From Lunularia cruciata (lineage: Eukaryota; Streptophyta; Marchantiopsida; Lunulariales; Lunulariaceae), in NCBI GenBank assembly GCA_948567375.1, contig OX419757.1:37386001-37450000 (forward strand): a stretch of DNA of 64,000 bases, read 5' to 3'. The position numbers were made by a program, and so were the translations under genes. The notes under the pieces were generated by a model, which searched no databases, was not told where the DNA came from, and saw only the letters and a list, made by a program, of their open reading frames with translations. Positions 1 to 12,700 of the stretch are shown in pieces (position 1 is the stretch's first letter; each line of letters starts with the position of its first letter).

Positions 1-370
1 AGAAATGATCATAGTAAATTATGCAGGAACAAGCCGGCCTTGGTAGAGTAGCAGTAGGGCAGAAATGAGAAAGGTATGCTGATAGATATGGGAAAACGCG
101 AAGAGAATGCAAATGGTACAAATAGCAGAAGAGGTAAGAGCCGAGGAAGAACATGGAAAATAGTACGAAGAGCAGAAGTAGGGCATCAGAGGAGGGCAAG
201 AGAATGAAGGAGGTCGTCTGCAAGAGGTCGTCTTAGTGAGAGGAGCGAGTAGCGAGTGGGTGTTACCAGTGTGGTCCTGGGCAGGAAATAGTAGAAAATA
301 ATAGTGTGAGGGAAGGAGTGCAAGAAGAGAACTACAACATGGTAAGACTTCCGAGGCTCTCTGACTCATA
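1..370. repeat. Fragment of the dispersed hairpin retroposon family
   Basis: This stretch resembles 50430-50910 over most of its length. Shared blocks include gagtagcagtagg near the start and gagtagcgagtgggtg near 250. It is therefore one more partial copy of the dispersed repeat that fills introns of the genes in this window. It lies downstream of the Mfd-like gene. No coding capacity was recognised. Positions 371-764 hold no feature I can support beyond the 3' flank of that gene. Confidence 0.6.
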
Positions 371-764
371 TATAGTGCTTCTTACTGTGAAAGCATCAAT
401 AGCGAGCGATACATGCAACAGATGATGCCAGATGTGGGTACCAGTTCGAGCTTTGTAACACTTGAGGAGATGTGATGAAATGAGGCATACCAGCTCGTGT
501 ACAATTCGCCACTGCGTAGAAAGGTGTAAAAAGAGCTAAACCTTCTCAGTGCATATACATTTGACTCTTAGCAAATGCTCTAAACTGTACAGAACACCTA
601 GAGTTTTGAAGTAGCAGAAAGGTGTGCCTACACCTCACCAAGATCCGTGTAAATCTAGGCATGAAAGAATTGTGTCAGAAATGGGGAAGAAATGAATTGA
701 TCGCCCAAAGAATATTTCTCCATAATGAAATTGCTCAAACCTCTTCCATTGTTCCACAAGATAT

Positions 765-3700
765 CTAAATGTATTTTACAAATGAAGGCAAGCTGTTGAC
801 CATGTCAACCAGACAGCAGAAAATTCTCTCCAGTTGCCGTTCTTGAGGAAGTCCAATAAGACCCTGCATCTGCAATCAACCGAGTCAAAGCAGGCGTTAG
901 TATACTAGAAGCAACCCCCAACTTTGGGTACGCAACTTTCAAATCCGATTTATGCGGATAAGCTCCTAGTCTGCAAAAATGTCTTAGCATCACCCACAGA
1001 AGTTTATAGTTCAGGACCTAGGCAGGTGATACTAATCCAAGATTAAGATACAAAAGGTTAGGTTACAAACCTCAATATGGCCACTTTCATACGTCAAGGA
1101 GGATCGGACAGAGTCCGACGTTATTGAACTTGCAATCATCTCAAATGCTTCAGGACTCATAGTTGTTTCCATGATGATTGATAAACGACGTGTCCGAAGG
1201 CGATGAATTCCAAGGTCTGCTGCCATTCTTTTTACGTACAACGTCTTCAAAAGCATCTGTTCAGTAAGCCGTTACTACCGTAAGAACGTTAGTTACCATC
1301 AAATAATCAGAGAAAATTATGAAGGTAAGCTTGCTGAAACTACTGTTGAATTCCTTAGTTCCGTATATTAAACAGTATTTAACATAAAACATTACCCTAC
1401 AAAATGGATCACAGCAGGATGATGCAAGCATCCTGCAAACGAGCTGCACTGCACAGGTGGTGAGCTTTTCCTGTTAGATAAACATCATTATAATGTTCTG
1501 CGAGTTACTGTTCATGCGAGTTCCATGTACTATACATTAGAGTGTTATTCACACGAGTTACATGAACTACACATTAGAGAATTGTTCACATGAATTACAT
1601 GTTAGCATAGTCTGCAATCCATTTGATAAGTTCTCTGTATCTATATAATCCCGTCTTAGGGGTTCTTTTAGGTTATCAATTCATACTATTCATTTTCTAT
1701 ATAGTATCAGAGCGATAAGCCTTAGAATTTTCTTCTTAGCTGCTAAGGGATGCCTTAGCACAGAGTTACGAAATTTTGAGGGGTCTAATTGTCTTACACA
1801 CTAGTGTATTTGGAAAAACAGAATTCCTTGTTCCTCTTCTGAAAGAGTGTCTCTTTCTTCTGGGTTTTGGGAGAGAAATTCTCCACTATCCTCTGTGATT
1901 CAAATCATTATATCTGTTGTTGGTGTTGGTCCTGGTCCTGCTGGTGGTGTTGGTGCTCCTGCTACTGATGGTGTTGGTCCTCCTGCTGATGCTATACTTG
2001 TTACCCCAACCATCCGATTTGACTCCACTTTTGTCAAATTCAATGGCAATTATTTCCAATCTTGGAAACATTGACTTGCCCTTAAATTGAATAGGGCTTC
2101 AGTTTTTACAATTGTTGATGGTACTGAAGTCAAACCCACCTCAGCACCTACTCTACCTAATTGGGAGCATAGGAATCTTGTTGCTCTTGAAGCAATAAAT
2201 TCGACATAGCTCTTGAATTTGTTCCTACTATCAGCAGGCACATGTTGGCAATCGAGCATGGATGGATTTAACTACCATGTATAAAGGTACCGATGATGTC
2301 ACAATCATGTACTAGTGGACACTTTAATGAATTTGAAGATGCGTGAAGGCACCCGTGTAGCAAAACACACTACAAAATTTCATGGAGTATCTGCCCAATT
2401 AGCTGCGGTGAACAACCCAATCGATGACCAGCAGGCTAAGCTTCATTTCATGAGATCTATACCTTCTAGTTTCAAGTATTTTCTGCAATCATTGGAAACA
2501 CAGATGACACTACATTTCTCTGATGTCATTGCTCTTCTTCTTCAAGAAGAGATCAGTATGAAGGTCTCGTAGACCAAACAACTACTCTAGCAATCACACA
2601 AGGCTCTACTTCTTCTTGCAGAAACAAAGGTAAAGGCAAGGGGAGCTGGAAGAATGAATCTCATGGTTTTTTTTGGTCAAAATTCTTTTAACAGATCTTC
2701 TGGTCAGAATCCTTCCACTGGTCAGAACTCTTTCAGCAGATTTTCTGGTCAGAACTCTTTCGGCAGATCTTCCGGTCACAATCAAAGTTATTTCTCTACA
2801 TCTTCTGGGCAAGATTCCTTCAGACCTTCTATCATTTGTCACTACTGCTCAAAGAAGGGACATCACATCAAAGACTGTCGTAAGCGCATTGCTAATGCAA
2901 GGGAGAAAGGAGGCAAGGAACACTATCACTCCAATGCTTCTACAACTCACCTCTCTTTGTACAATGTTGATGTTGTTCCTTCAGTCACTCAGGACAAGCA
3001 ATGGTACATCGACATTGCTGCTTCTCAGCACATGACCTACCAACGCTCAGCAAGAACTCAACTCAACTTCTAGAAGACAAAGATCTGGTTGCTGGGATGG
3101 ATCGGATCCATCCTAATTTGTTTCCTGTTTGCTCACCTTGTCTTCATGGCAAGCAAACTCGAATTCCCTTACCTCAGGAAGGAGCTACTAGAGCCACTGT
3201 TCCATTGGCTCTCATCCTTTCTGATGTTTGTAGTCCCATCTCTTCTGCTACCTACACTGGTTACAGATATTTTGTGACCTTCATTGATGATTAACACAAG
3301 GTACACATTCTTATATCTACTCACGTTCAAGCATGAAGCTTTTACTTGTTTTCGAGAATACGTGAACTATGTAGAGACTCAACTCAATCAGAAGGTCCGG
3401 GTGCTGCGCTCAGACAATGGTGGTGAATACAACTCTGCAGATTTTCATCTTTTCTGCAAAGGCAAAGATATCATGCGCCAGTTCAGCACTCCACATACTC
3501 CTCAGCAAAATGGTGTTGCTGGGAGAAAGAACAGAAGATTGGTGGAAGCAGTCCGCACTCTGTTATTTGAGTCTGGACTCCCCAAGCCTTACTGAGAAGA
3601 GGCACTACACACCACCAACTTTCTGTAAAATCGAAGTCCTACCAAAGCCATCTCCTCCCAAGTCACACCCTTCTAACTCTGGTTTGGTTATAAATCTAAT

Positions 3701-6700
3701 CTATCCCTAGTGCATTTGTGAGTGCATTGCTTATGCACATGTTCCATCTTCTTCCACATCTAAACTCGATTCTAAGTCTTCCAAGTGTATCTTCCTTGGC
3801 TATGATCAGGATAGTAAAGCTTACAGACTGCAGAAGATATCTAAGAACTCCATTTTTCTGTCAACAGATGTTCAGTTTCAAGAACATAAGTATGCTCATG
3901 AACATAAACAGTGTTCTGACACTCAGGATGATCAACTGGATTTCTTCGTTGATCCAACAATTTTCATTTCCTCTCCTGCTTCTAGTTCTCAGTCTACCCA
4001 CAGTCTATCCCCACCAACTTCTACTCAATCGCCTCCTCTCCGCCATCTTCCAGCTCCAACAGTTCCTTCTCCATTACCTTCTTCACTACAGTCCTTACCT
4101 TCTAGTTCTGGTACTCCACACAGGTCCTCAGGATCCTCTACCATTGTTTACACTAGGAAGCCAAAACCTCTACCTTCTCCAGATGCTGTCCAAGCACCTT
4201 CTGTACGTCAAGGCACCAGGGTTCCACTCAAGTTCGAAAATATGATGCACTGTTGGAGTCTGCTAATGCACTAAGCATGCATTATTCTGCATCTGACCCT
4301 GATCGTGACACTTATGAAGTTGCTATTGCTGGACCTGATTCCAGTAAATGGTTTGAGGCTATTCAAGATGAGCTTAAATCCATGGAGAACAATCAAACAT
4401 GGGTCATCACTGAGTTACGAACAGGTCGCAAGGCAGTTACCTGTAAGTGGATTTTTAAGACGAAATACAATGCACAAGGCTTGATCCAAAAGGAACAAGG
4501 CTAGACTTGTTGCTCGTGGTTTCTCTCACGTTCCAGGTATTGACTACACAGAGACCTACTCTCATGTTGTCAAATTGACAACAATTTGCGTGCTGCTTGC
4601 TTACTCAGCTCAGAATGATTTGGAAGTGCATGCTCTTGATGTCAAAACAACTTTTATCAATGGCACATTGACTGAGAAAATCTACATGCACATTCCTCCT
4701 GGCTTGCTGACTCCTGACCAGCACAAGCAGCAACAAGTCACTAAACAAGGGCAATTGGTTTTACAGCTCTACAAGGCTTTGTATGGTCTCAAACAGTCTG
4801 CCAGACAGTGCTATCACAAGTTTGATCAGTTTTTACTGGGTTTGGGATTTGAGCGCTCTGGAGCTGATTCTAATCTCTATATCTTCCATTCTGGTTCTCA
4901 TTTTGTCATCTTACCTCTTTATGTAGTTGATTGCATCCTTGCCAGCAATAATCTTTCTCTTCTCCTCTCTGTCAAAGAGTCTCTTAAATAGGTTTTGAGA
5001 TGACTGAACCAGGAGAGATTACTCATTGTCTTCAGTTGCAAGTCACAAGAGGCAGAAAACAAAGAAAGATCAGTCTATCTCAAGAGAGATATTTAAGAGA
5101 GATTCTTACTCGTTTTCATATTGAAGACTGTAAACCTGATTACAATCTTGTAGAGTAAGGAGTGAGATTAAGTCTTCAGGATGACAATACGTGGCAATAT
5201 GTGACAATACCTTACCAATCTGCAGTGGGGAGTTTGATGTGGGCTATGGTCAGCACCAGGCCTGATATGGCTTATGCTGTCAGTTCAGTTGCCAAGTATA
5301 TGGCAAATCCTGGCCTGAACCACTGGAAGGCTGTAAAAAGAATTTTCTGGTACATTCAAGGTACACTGTCACAGGGCCCAACTTACAGTGCATCTAGTAC
5401 TCCCATTCATGGATACTCCGACTCAGATTGGGGAGGAGATCAAGACACAAGCCGATCTACAGGAGGATACTGCTTTATCTTCTGTAATGCAGCTGTCTGT
5501 TGGTGAAGCAGAAGGCAAGCTTCTGTTTCCTTATCCAGCACTGAAGCTGAATACATGGCCTTGTCAAAGGCAGCAACTGAAGGAGTATGGCTTAAGCGCT
5601 TGTTAAGTGACCTGGGTTTTCCTGGAGAAATAATGAAGCTGTACTGCAACAGTAACAGCGGAATTGATCTTTTTACTCCAACAAAGCAGCATGAGAGAAC
5701 AAAGCACATAAACATCAGATTCCACTTTGTAAGAGAAAAGGTGGAAGACAAGGAGATCTCTGTTTCCCGGGTGAACACCAGAGATGATACTGCAAACATT
5801 TTTACTAAGGGATTGACTAGAGAACTGCATACAAGGTTTTGTCATGCACTAGGAATTATAGATAATAGAGAATTACAAAACGTCCATTAAGAGGGGGTGT
5901 TAAATAAACATCATTATAATGAGACGTTTTGTTAAATTACTGCTCATGTGAGTTACTGTTCACATGAGTTACATGTGCTACACATTAGAGTACTGTTCAC
6001 ACAAGTTACGTGAGCTACACATTAGAGTACTGTTCACATGAGTTACATGTCAGCACAGCCTTCAATCCACTTGATGAATTCTCTGTATATAATCCCGTCT
6101 TAGGGATTCTTTTAGGTTAATCAATTCATACTACTCATTTTCCTACATTTCCTAGGAAGAAAGTTCAACTCAATGCGCTACCTGAAATATACGAGTGGAC
6201 CTACCTCCATTGCCGGTGGCTCTTTCCCGTAATTGTCACGTAATTTATTCGTGAAGACCATTAGACTGCGGAGAGATTCCCTAGCTGCTCGTTCACCAGC
6301 TTTTAGAGCCTCCTCACGATCTTCACTACGTTTGATGTAATCGCCCGGAATGTGAACATCCACTCCAAGTTCCAACTGCCATACAGATTACCAGCATATT
6401 AGTGAAATCTCGTTCATTTACGCAATCATACCTCCTTTGGGGATTGTAAGGTTCCTACTTTAATTTATGCATGGTCGGATTCTTCATATCAATTCGGCAA
6501 AATCCAACCGTTCTGTACTCTTGGGTTCAGATACTGGATTTCCAGCAACTTGAGCTGACCATGTGCAACCTAAATCGAAATAAGGTGGAAGGTATATATC
6601 ACCTGAACATCTTCATATTCGACCTGAGGAAGTCGTTGGTTGTCCACCTGCATTATCAAAAGATTATAATTAGAATTTGTGCAAGATTGGAACCTTTGTT

Positions 6701-9700
6701 TTAAATGCTCGTGTATCACGTGCTTCATTTCTTTGGGTTATGAAAATGAACAAAGCAACCCTTCTACATCAACAAAGCAAGAATAACAGAACAATGTAGC
6801 TCCGCTTCGTGTTTGCTGTGGTAAGCAGCTCTTGATCTGACCTTGGAAAGACCTTCAAGGAGCATTTCGAAGTAAAGGTCAATGCCAATTTTCGCTGCAT
6901 CTCCACTTTGCTGTTCGCCAAACAAACTTCCTATCCCTCTGATAGCCATATCCCGTTCAGCCAGTTGGAACCCTTGGCCCAAGTCACAGCAGTCCTCAAG
7001 GGCCACCAAACGCTCCTGGAAACGAACTCAGTCAATATTGTTCCTTCCAAGTTTATGGCGTAATCAAACACCGTGTACCGCTGTTGCAGTGAACAAAAGC
7101 GAGTGGATGGCACAACAAGATGGAGAGCTAAAACTAGGGAGAGTTTCTGTTATACTAGTTACAGAAGAGAGCCGCACAAAACTTGGAATTTCTGCATTAG
7201 CTCGAAAAAGCCCGGAACATAAAAGTCCCAAGAGACTCACCAAAGCTTCATCAGTGAGGAATGACTTGTGAGGATGGAAGAGATATGCATGAGCTTCGCG
7301 CTGAGCTCTTCCAACCCTGCCACGAAGCTGCAAGACAAGACATATAAAAGACGGCACTCATCAGGTGAGTTAACTTCCAATAAATTCTGACAGCCTAATG
7401 AATCACAGCCCCTCTGTCCTCTTCCACATATTCCATGTTCCTAAACTTCACAAGTATACTTCCCTGCTTGTACAAATGTCCTTTCTGAGGGGTGCGTGAA
7501 TACATTCCATTGAATGTACTCAAAGCAGCATAGGTATTTAAACGGCTGTGAACCTTATCATATCTAATAATCAGATGGCGCAGACGACCTGGAACTAATC
7601 CAATATTCGGACCTGGAACTCACGTATTTTGAACCAGATGTGTAGCAGCAATAACGGATGCTTTCGAGCTCACAGTATCCACATTCGATACACATAATGG
7701 AGAAGTTGTTCATCACCTGATAAAGCTGCGCCAGGCCAAAGAGATGGACATCTTCCACTATAATGGTGTTAACCATGCGGATATCAAGACCACTCTCGAT
7801 GATGTTTGTGCAGAGTAGAATCTTTGTCTCTCCTTCACAGAATTTTTCCATGGCTTCCTCTAGCGCAGAAGCAGATTGCTGCATCCATTCCAACAAAACA
7901 TGAGCTTTCGTGTAGTAGCCTCCTTACTCTACAAGGTAGAAGAAGGTGATTGTTCTTCTAAAGGTCAAACTGCGTTCCCCTGTACAGACGTCTGGTCAAT
8001 TTCTCGATGGCCAGTATTACCTCATAATGTAACACGAAAGCTCCACAAGACTTTCTATCTTGGCTTTTTGATATTCACCATCATTCCTTGGAATATTCAA
8101 CTTTTACGTACATTTCTTGAAGACATACTAATCGGCTTCAACGAGGACCAGACTCTCAGTCAAGGTATGAGTTGCAGGTTGTAGATGGACCATGTTTCTA
8201 AGATATTTACTAGTCGTCCGGAAATTCAAGGTCCATGCAGAGGTCTAGACAGCAAGCTTGCACCCTGCTTAAAGAAATAACATCGCTTTCGTTCCCTACT
8301 ATATGACAGGAGTTTGAAATCACGGGTTAGAGTAGCTCACCTTCCCGTGGGCAATGGCGACACTAACATCAGGAAATTGTGCTTGAACGACCATCTGCAA
8401 CTCCTCTATCCCTGTTAATATCCACGTTAAATTTAATTATCAGCCACAATAGACTGCTCACCAGTCCCTTATGTACTAATTCAACCTGTCATATGTCGGG
8501 TAGACCACCTAGAACTATCTTGGATGACGCAACTTCACAATCCATGGAAAAACTTGAACTAATAAATCGAAGTGTTTTAGGGAGAGGTCGAGTCGTAATC
8601 GTACCTTTGACTCTAGGAACTACATAAAAGACCTGGCCACCCCGGTCAAGCTCGAATTCTATAGCTCTTCTAGCCGTTTCCTGATTGTACTCCAACAAAT
8701 GTGTTTGTATCGGTCGCCTTTCTGGTGGTGGAGTCGTCAAAAGACTGCATAAAGCACAGGAGTCTCAGAATGATATGCTTGGATATGATTAGTGATAATT
8801 CTGATGTATTGAAAAAATCCAGTGAAGAAGTGATCCAAAACTATGTCAGCGGATACGCTAGGGAATATGAGTAAACTGAAGGTAGGGCTACAGATCAAAT
8901 AGAAACAGAACATGAGTGCATATATTGGTATACGAGAACAGAGGCCGTTCTGGGAACGGGTTATCCAGAACTCATGAAGTGCAAATGATCGATAAGCAAC
9001 ATTTACATGAATCACAATGCGAGAGTAGTGTTCAAGCACTAAGGTAGCAGGCATCGAATGTAACCTGTAGCAAAAGCATCATTGAAACAGATTGAAAATA
9101 TTTGATGGCCAACAGACTAGTAAAGGACATTAAATCGAGAGCATCTATGCAAACGATAGCAAGGAATAGGAAACCATGATGTAAGAGGCCAGCAGTAAGC
9201 AGTGCGTGAACACAATGAAGAACCCGCCAGTACGCCATGCGTGAACAACTAGAAAGAACGTGGCTGGAGTCGAGTAGGAGCATTTTAGGCATGAGAGGGT
9301 GAAGCAGGAAGCAATCAGAGAGCGAAAGAAGGTGAAAGTAATATAGAGGGAATTAGTTGTGGAATGGAGGAGTAGAACAAAACAAGGGGTCTCAGATGAT
9401 GTGGCTACAGAAATGGGTCGAAGTGTAAAAGGGATCGAGAGCGAAGCGTAAGAGGACAGGATATGAATAATATCACAACCAGCGCTATGGACGCTGGAGT
9501 CCTGAGACGCTAAACAGCTAAGGGAAGCAGAAGGCGGCCATAGTAAACCTCCACGAAAGCACTGCAACTTCATCAGTGCTTCACACAGTGCCGAAGTAGC
9601 TGAACAATTGCCAGTACCCCTCGTTCCGAGTTTCTGCTCGAAAACTCATGAGTGCCAAGGCAAACTCTGTTGCTCCCCTAAAGTGCCGCTCAGAAGTAGT

Positions 9701-12700
9701 GAGAAACAAGAAGCATCAGTGAAAGAAACCTCCTTGCAAGAAAACTCAGTGCTGCACAGGAAGGGACATGTGAGGAGCCAACAAAATTGCAATGCTACAC
9801 AAGAAAAGACTAGCGGGAGAAACCCAAGCGAACCACGTGCAGGGAGCAAAAAGCTTCAATGCTACACAAGCAAGGACAGCGGGAAAAATCCAAGTGAACC
9901 CAAGCGGGAGAAACCCTGGCGAACAGAGAAGCAAGTAAGGGCAATGAAAAGAAATTAGGGCATCTCGCACAAGGGCAAACCATGGAGGCAAATGCAGCCT
10001 CGTGTTAAGTGAAGGACCAGGTGTGCCACGTGTCCACAAGCAGAGGCCACGTGTCCATAAGCCTTTGATGAAAATCCATATGGCAGAAAAAATCCCAAAT
10101 AGTGGTATTCAATATATATAAAACACTTCAGGAGACAAGATGGTATATAAGTCTAAGGGAAAAACTACTGGTGGGCTTGAAAATGAGCTCCCCGCCTGGC
10201 AGAAAGAACAGATGTTCTCAAATCTCTATATATACTAAGCCCATGATAACCATGGATATTAAGTTCTTTTCATAAGACAGCGGAATTTTTCTGGATCAGG
10301 TGAAGAGGGTAATTTTCGGAGACAAAGCTATCTATAAATTTCCTACAAGCTGAAAGGTATGACTTTTTGGAATTCTATATCCATCTATATCTAACACGCT
10401 CTGATTTATAATCCCTAATTTACAATTGGAGGAAATATCAGAAAGAACATGAGGGAGAGAGATTGTCTTGATGTGAACATGAGTGCATATGTAGGTATAT
10501 GAGAGCAGAAGCCGTTCTGGGAACGGGTTATCCAGAACTCATGAAGTGCAAATGATTGATAAGCAATAAGTACATGAATCACAATGCTAGAGTAGTGTTA
10601 AATCACTACGGTAGAATGCATCGAATGTAACCTGCAGCAAAGGTATAATTGAAACAAATTGAGGATAACAGATGGCCAACAGACTAGTAAAGAACGTGAA
10701 ATCGAGAGCATCTATGCAAACGATAGTGAGGAATAGGAAACATGATGTAAGAGCCCACCAGTAAGCAGTGTGTGAACAAAGATTAAGAACGTGGGCTGGA
10801 GTCAGGTGGGAACACTGTAGACACAAGAGGTCGAAGCAGGAAGCAGTCAAAGAGGGAAGGGAGCATACTACGGAGCGAGTTAGTTGGGGAATGGAGGAGT
10901 GGAACAAAACAAGAGTTCTTGGATGATGTGGCTGCAGAAATGTGTCCAAGTGTAACAGGCTAACGAGAGCGAAGTGTAAGAGGACAGGATATAAAGTATA
11001 TCACAGCCAGCGCTATGGATGCGGGAGTCCTGAGACGCTAAACAGCTAAACGAGTGCATATATTGGTATATGAGAGCAGAAGTCGTTCTGGGAATGGGTT
11101 ATCCAGAACTCATGAAGTCACATATCCGATAAACAACATGTACTTGAATCATAATGCTAGAGTAGTATTAAAGCGTTAATGTAAAATGCATCGAAAGTAA
11201 CCTGCAGCAAAGGCATAATTGCATCAAATTGAAAATACCGGATTGCCAATGGACAGTAAATAATGTGAAATCGGGGGCAGCAATGCCAATGTTAGCGAGG
11301 AATAGAAAGCTTGATGTAAGAGTCTGCCAGTAAAGAAAGTGAAATCGAGAGCAGCAATGCAAATGATAGCGAAAGGAATAGGAAACGTGCTGTAAGAGCC
11401 CACCAGGATGCAGTGCGTGGATGAAGATGAAGAACGTGGGCTGGAGTTGGGTAGGAACAATGTAAACACAAGAGGTCGAGGCATATATTGGTATATGAGA
11501 GCAGAAGCCGTTCTGGGAACGGGTTATCCAGAACTCATGAAGTGCACATATCCGATAAACAACATGTACATGAAGCACAATTGAGAATATTGTACTGTCA
11601 ATGGACAGTATGGAAGCAGCAAGAGCAGCAATGCCAACATGAGCATGGGATAGACAGCTTGATGTAAGAGTTCGCCAGTAAAAATGAAATCGAGCAATGC
11701 AACCGATAGCGAGAGGTCGAGGCATATATCTACATATACATATATCTACATATATAAACGAGTGCTATATCAACAAATATATAGGTATACGAGAACGGAA
11801 GCCGTTCTGGGAACGGGTTATCCAGAACTCATGAAGTGCAAATGAGCGATAAACAATATGTACATGATACTCAACACTAGGAATATGTAACCCTGAGGGT
11901 AGAATGCACAGAAGGTAAGCGACACGCAAGACTAGAGTAGTGAAATCCTGAAGTTAGAATGCATCGAAGGTAACCTGCAGCAATGGCATAATCAAAATAA
12001 ACATATTGAAACACCAGCATATCTATATGAGAAACATCATCGAATGAAACGCGAAATAACTGTCACGTGGAAACCGTTAGATAGCAACTTGCATAGTTGA
12101 GATGCAGCCTGCAAAGAAACGGAGACAGTACTCCCACATAAGTAGAAAAATAAAGACTCCATGAAGAAACGGACAGCTGAAAAGGATGGAGATGAACTGG
12201 TGGCAAGAGACCAGTAATAGTCGGTAAATATTGTGGGTCAAGGAAGAGCTGAGTCAGGAAACGAAAATCGGAGAAGGTGGATGAGGCAGAGCACAGGAAG
12301 GAAAATCGCTCAGAGAACGAGGGAAGACGAGCAAAGCATCCAAGGACGTGGATATCGATATATCACAGCAAGCGCTATGGACGCCTGAGTCCAGAGAAGC
12401 CAAACAGCTGAGGGAAGCAGAAGACGGCCATAGTACGTCCCCATGAAAACACATGCGACTTCATCAGTGCCTCACGCAGTGCCGAAGTAGCTGAGCTAGA
12501 GTCAGTACCCCTCATACCGAGTTTCTGCTCGAAAACTCATGAGCGCCGAGGCAAACTTGGTTGCTCCCCTACAGTGCCGCTCAGAGCTCAGAAATAGTGA
12601 GAAATAGTGAGATACGATAAGCATCAGCAAAACAAACATCATTGTAAGAAAAACGCAGCGCTGCAGGGGAAGGGACCAACGAAATAAACCGAAATAGCGA

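Larger units (their letters stand above)
1467..6152 (+). mobile_element. Decayed Ty1/Copia LTR retrotransposon with 5-bp target duplication
   Basis: The element spans 1472-6147 and is flanked by the direct repeat tttcc (1467-1471 and 6148-6152). The LTRs (1472-1701 and 5898-6147) share the TGTTA..ATAAACATC start and the block taatcccgtcttagg, but have diverged noticeably, so the insertion is old. A primer-binding site like that of initiator tRNA-Met follows the 5' LTR, and a purine run (gaggggg) precedes the 3' LTR. It lies in intron 12 of the minus-strand Mfd-like gene, in the antisense orientation, between exons 12 (6375-6205) and 13 (1256-1071). Confidence 0.93.

Noticed and set aside
8924-8965. 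Helitron end with a terminal hairpin
   Set aside because: The hairpin resembles a Helitron 3' end, but there is no CTRR terminus or TC start, and two copies have 16-17 bp target duplications, which Helitrons do not make.
9145-9573. 142-codon minus-strand open frame inside the retroposon array
   Set aside because: Not kept open in the collinear copies, and no motif. It is a chance frame in non-coding repeat sequence. The same applies to 11168-11725 and 12885-13460.
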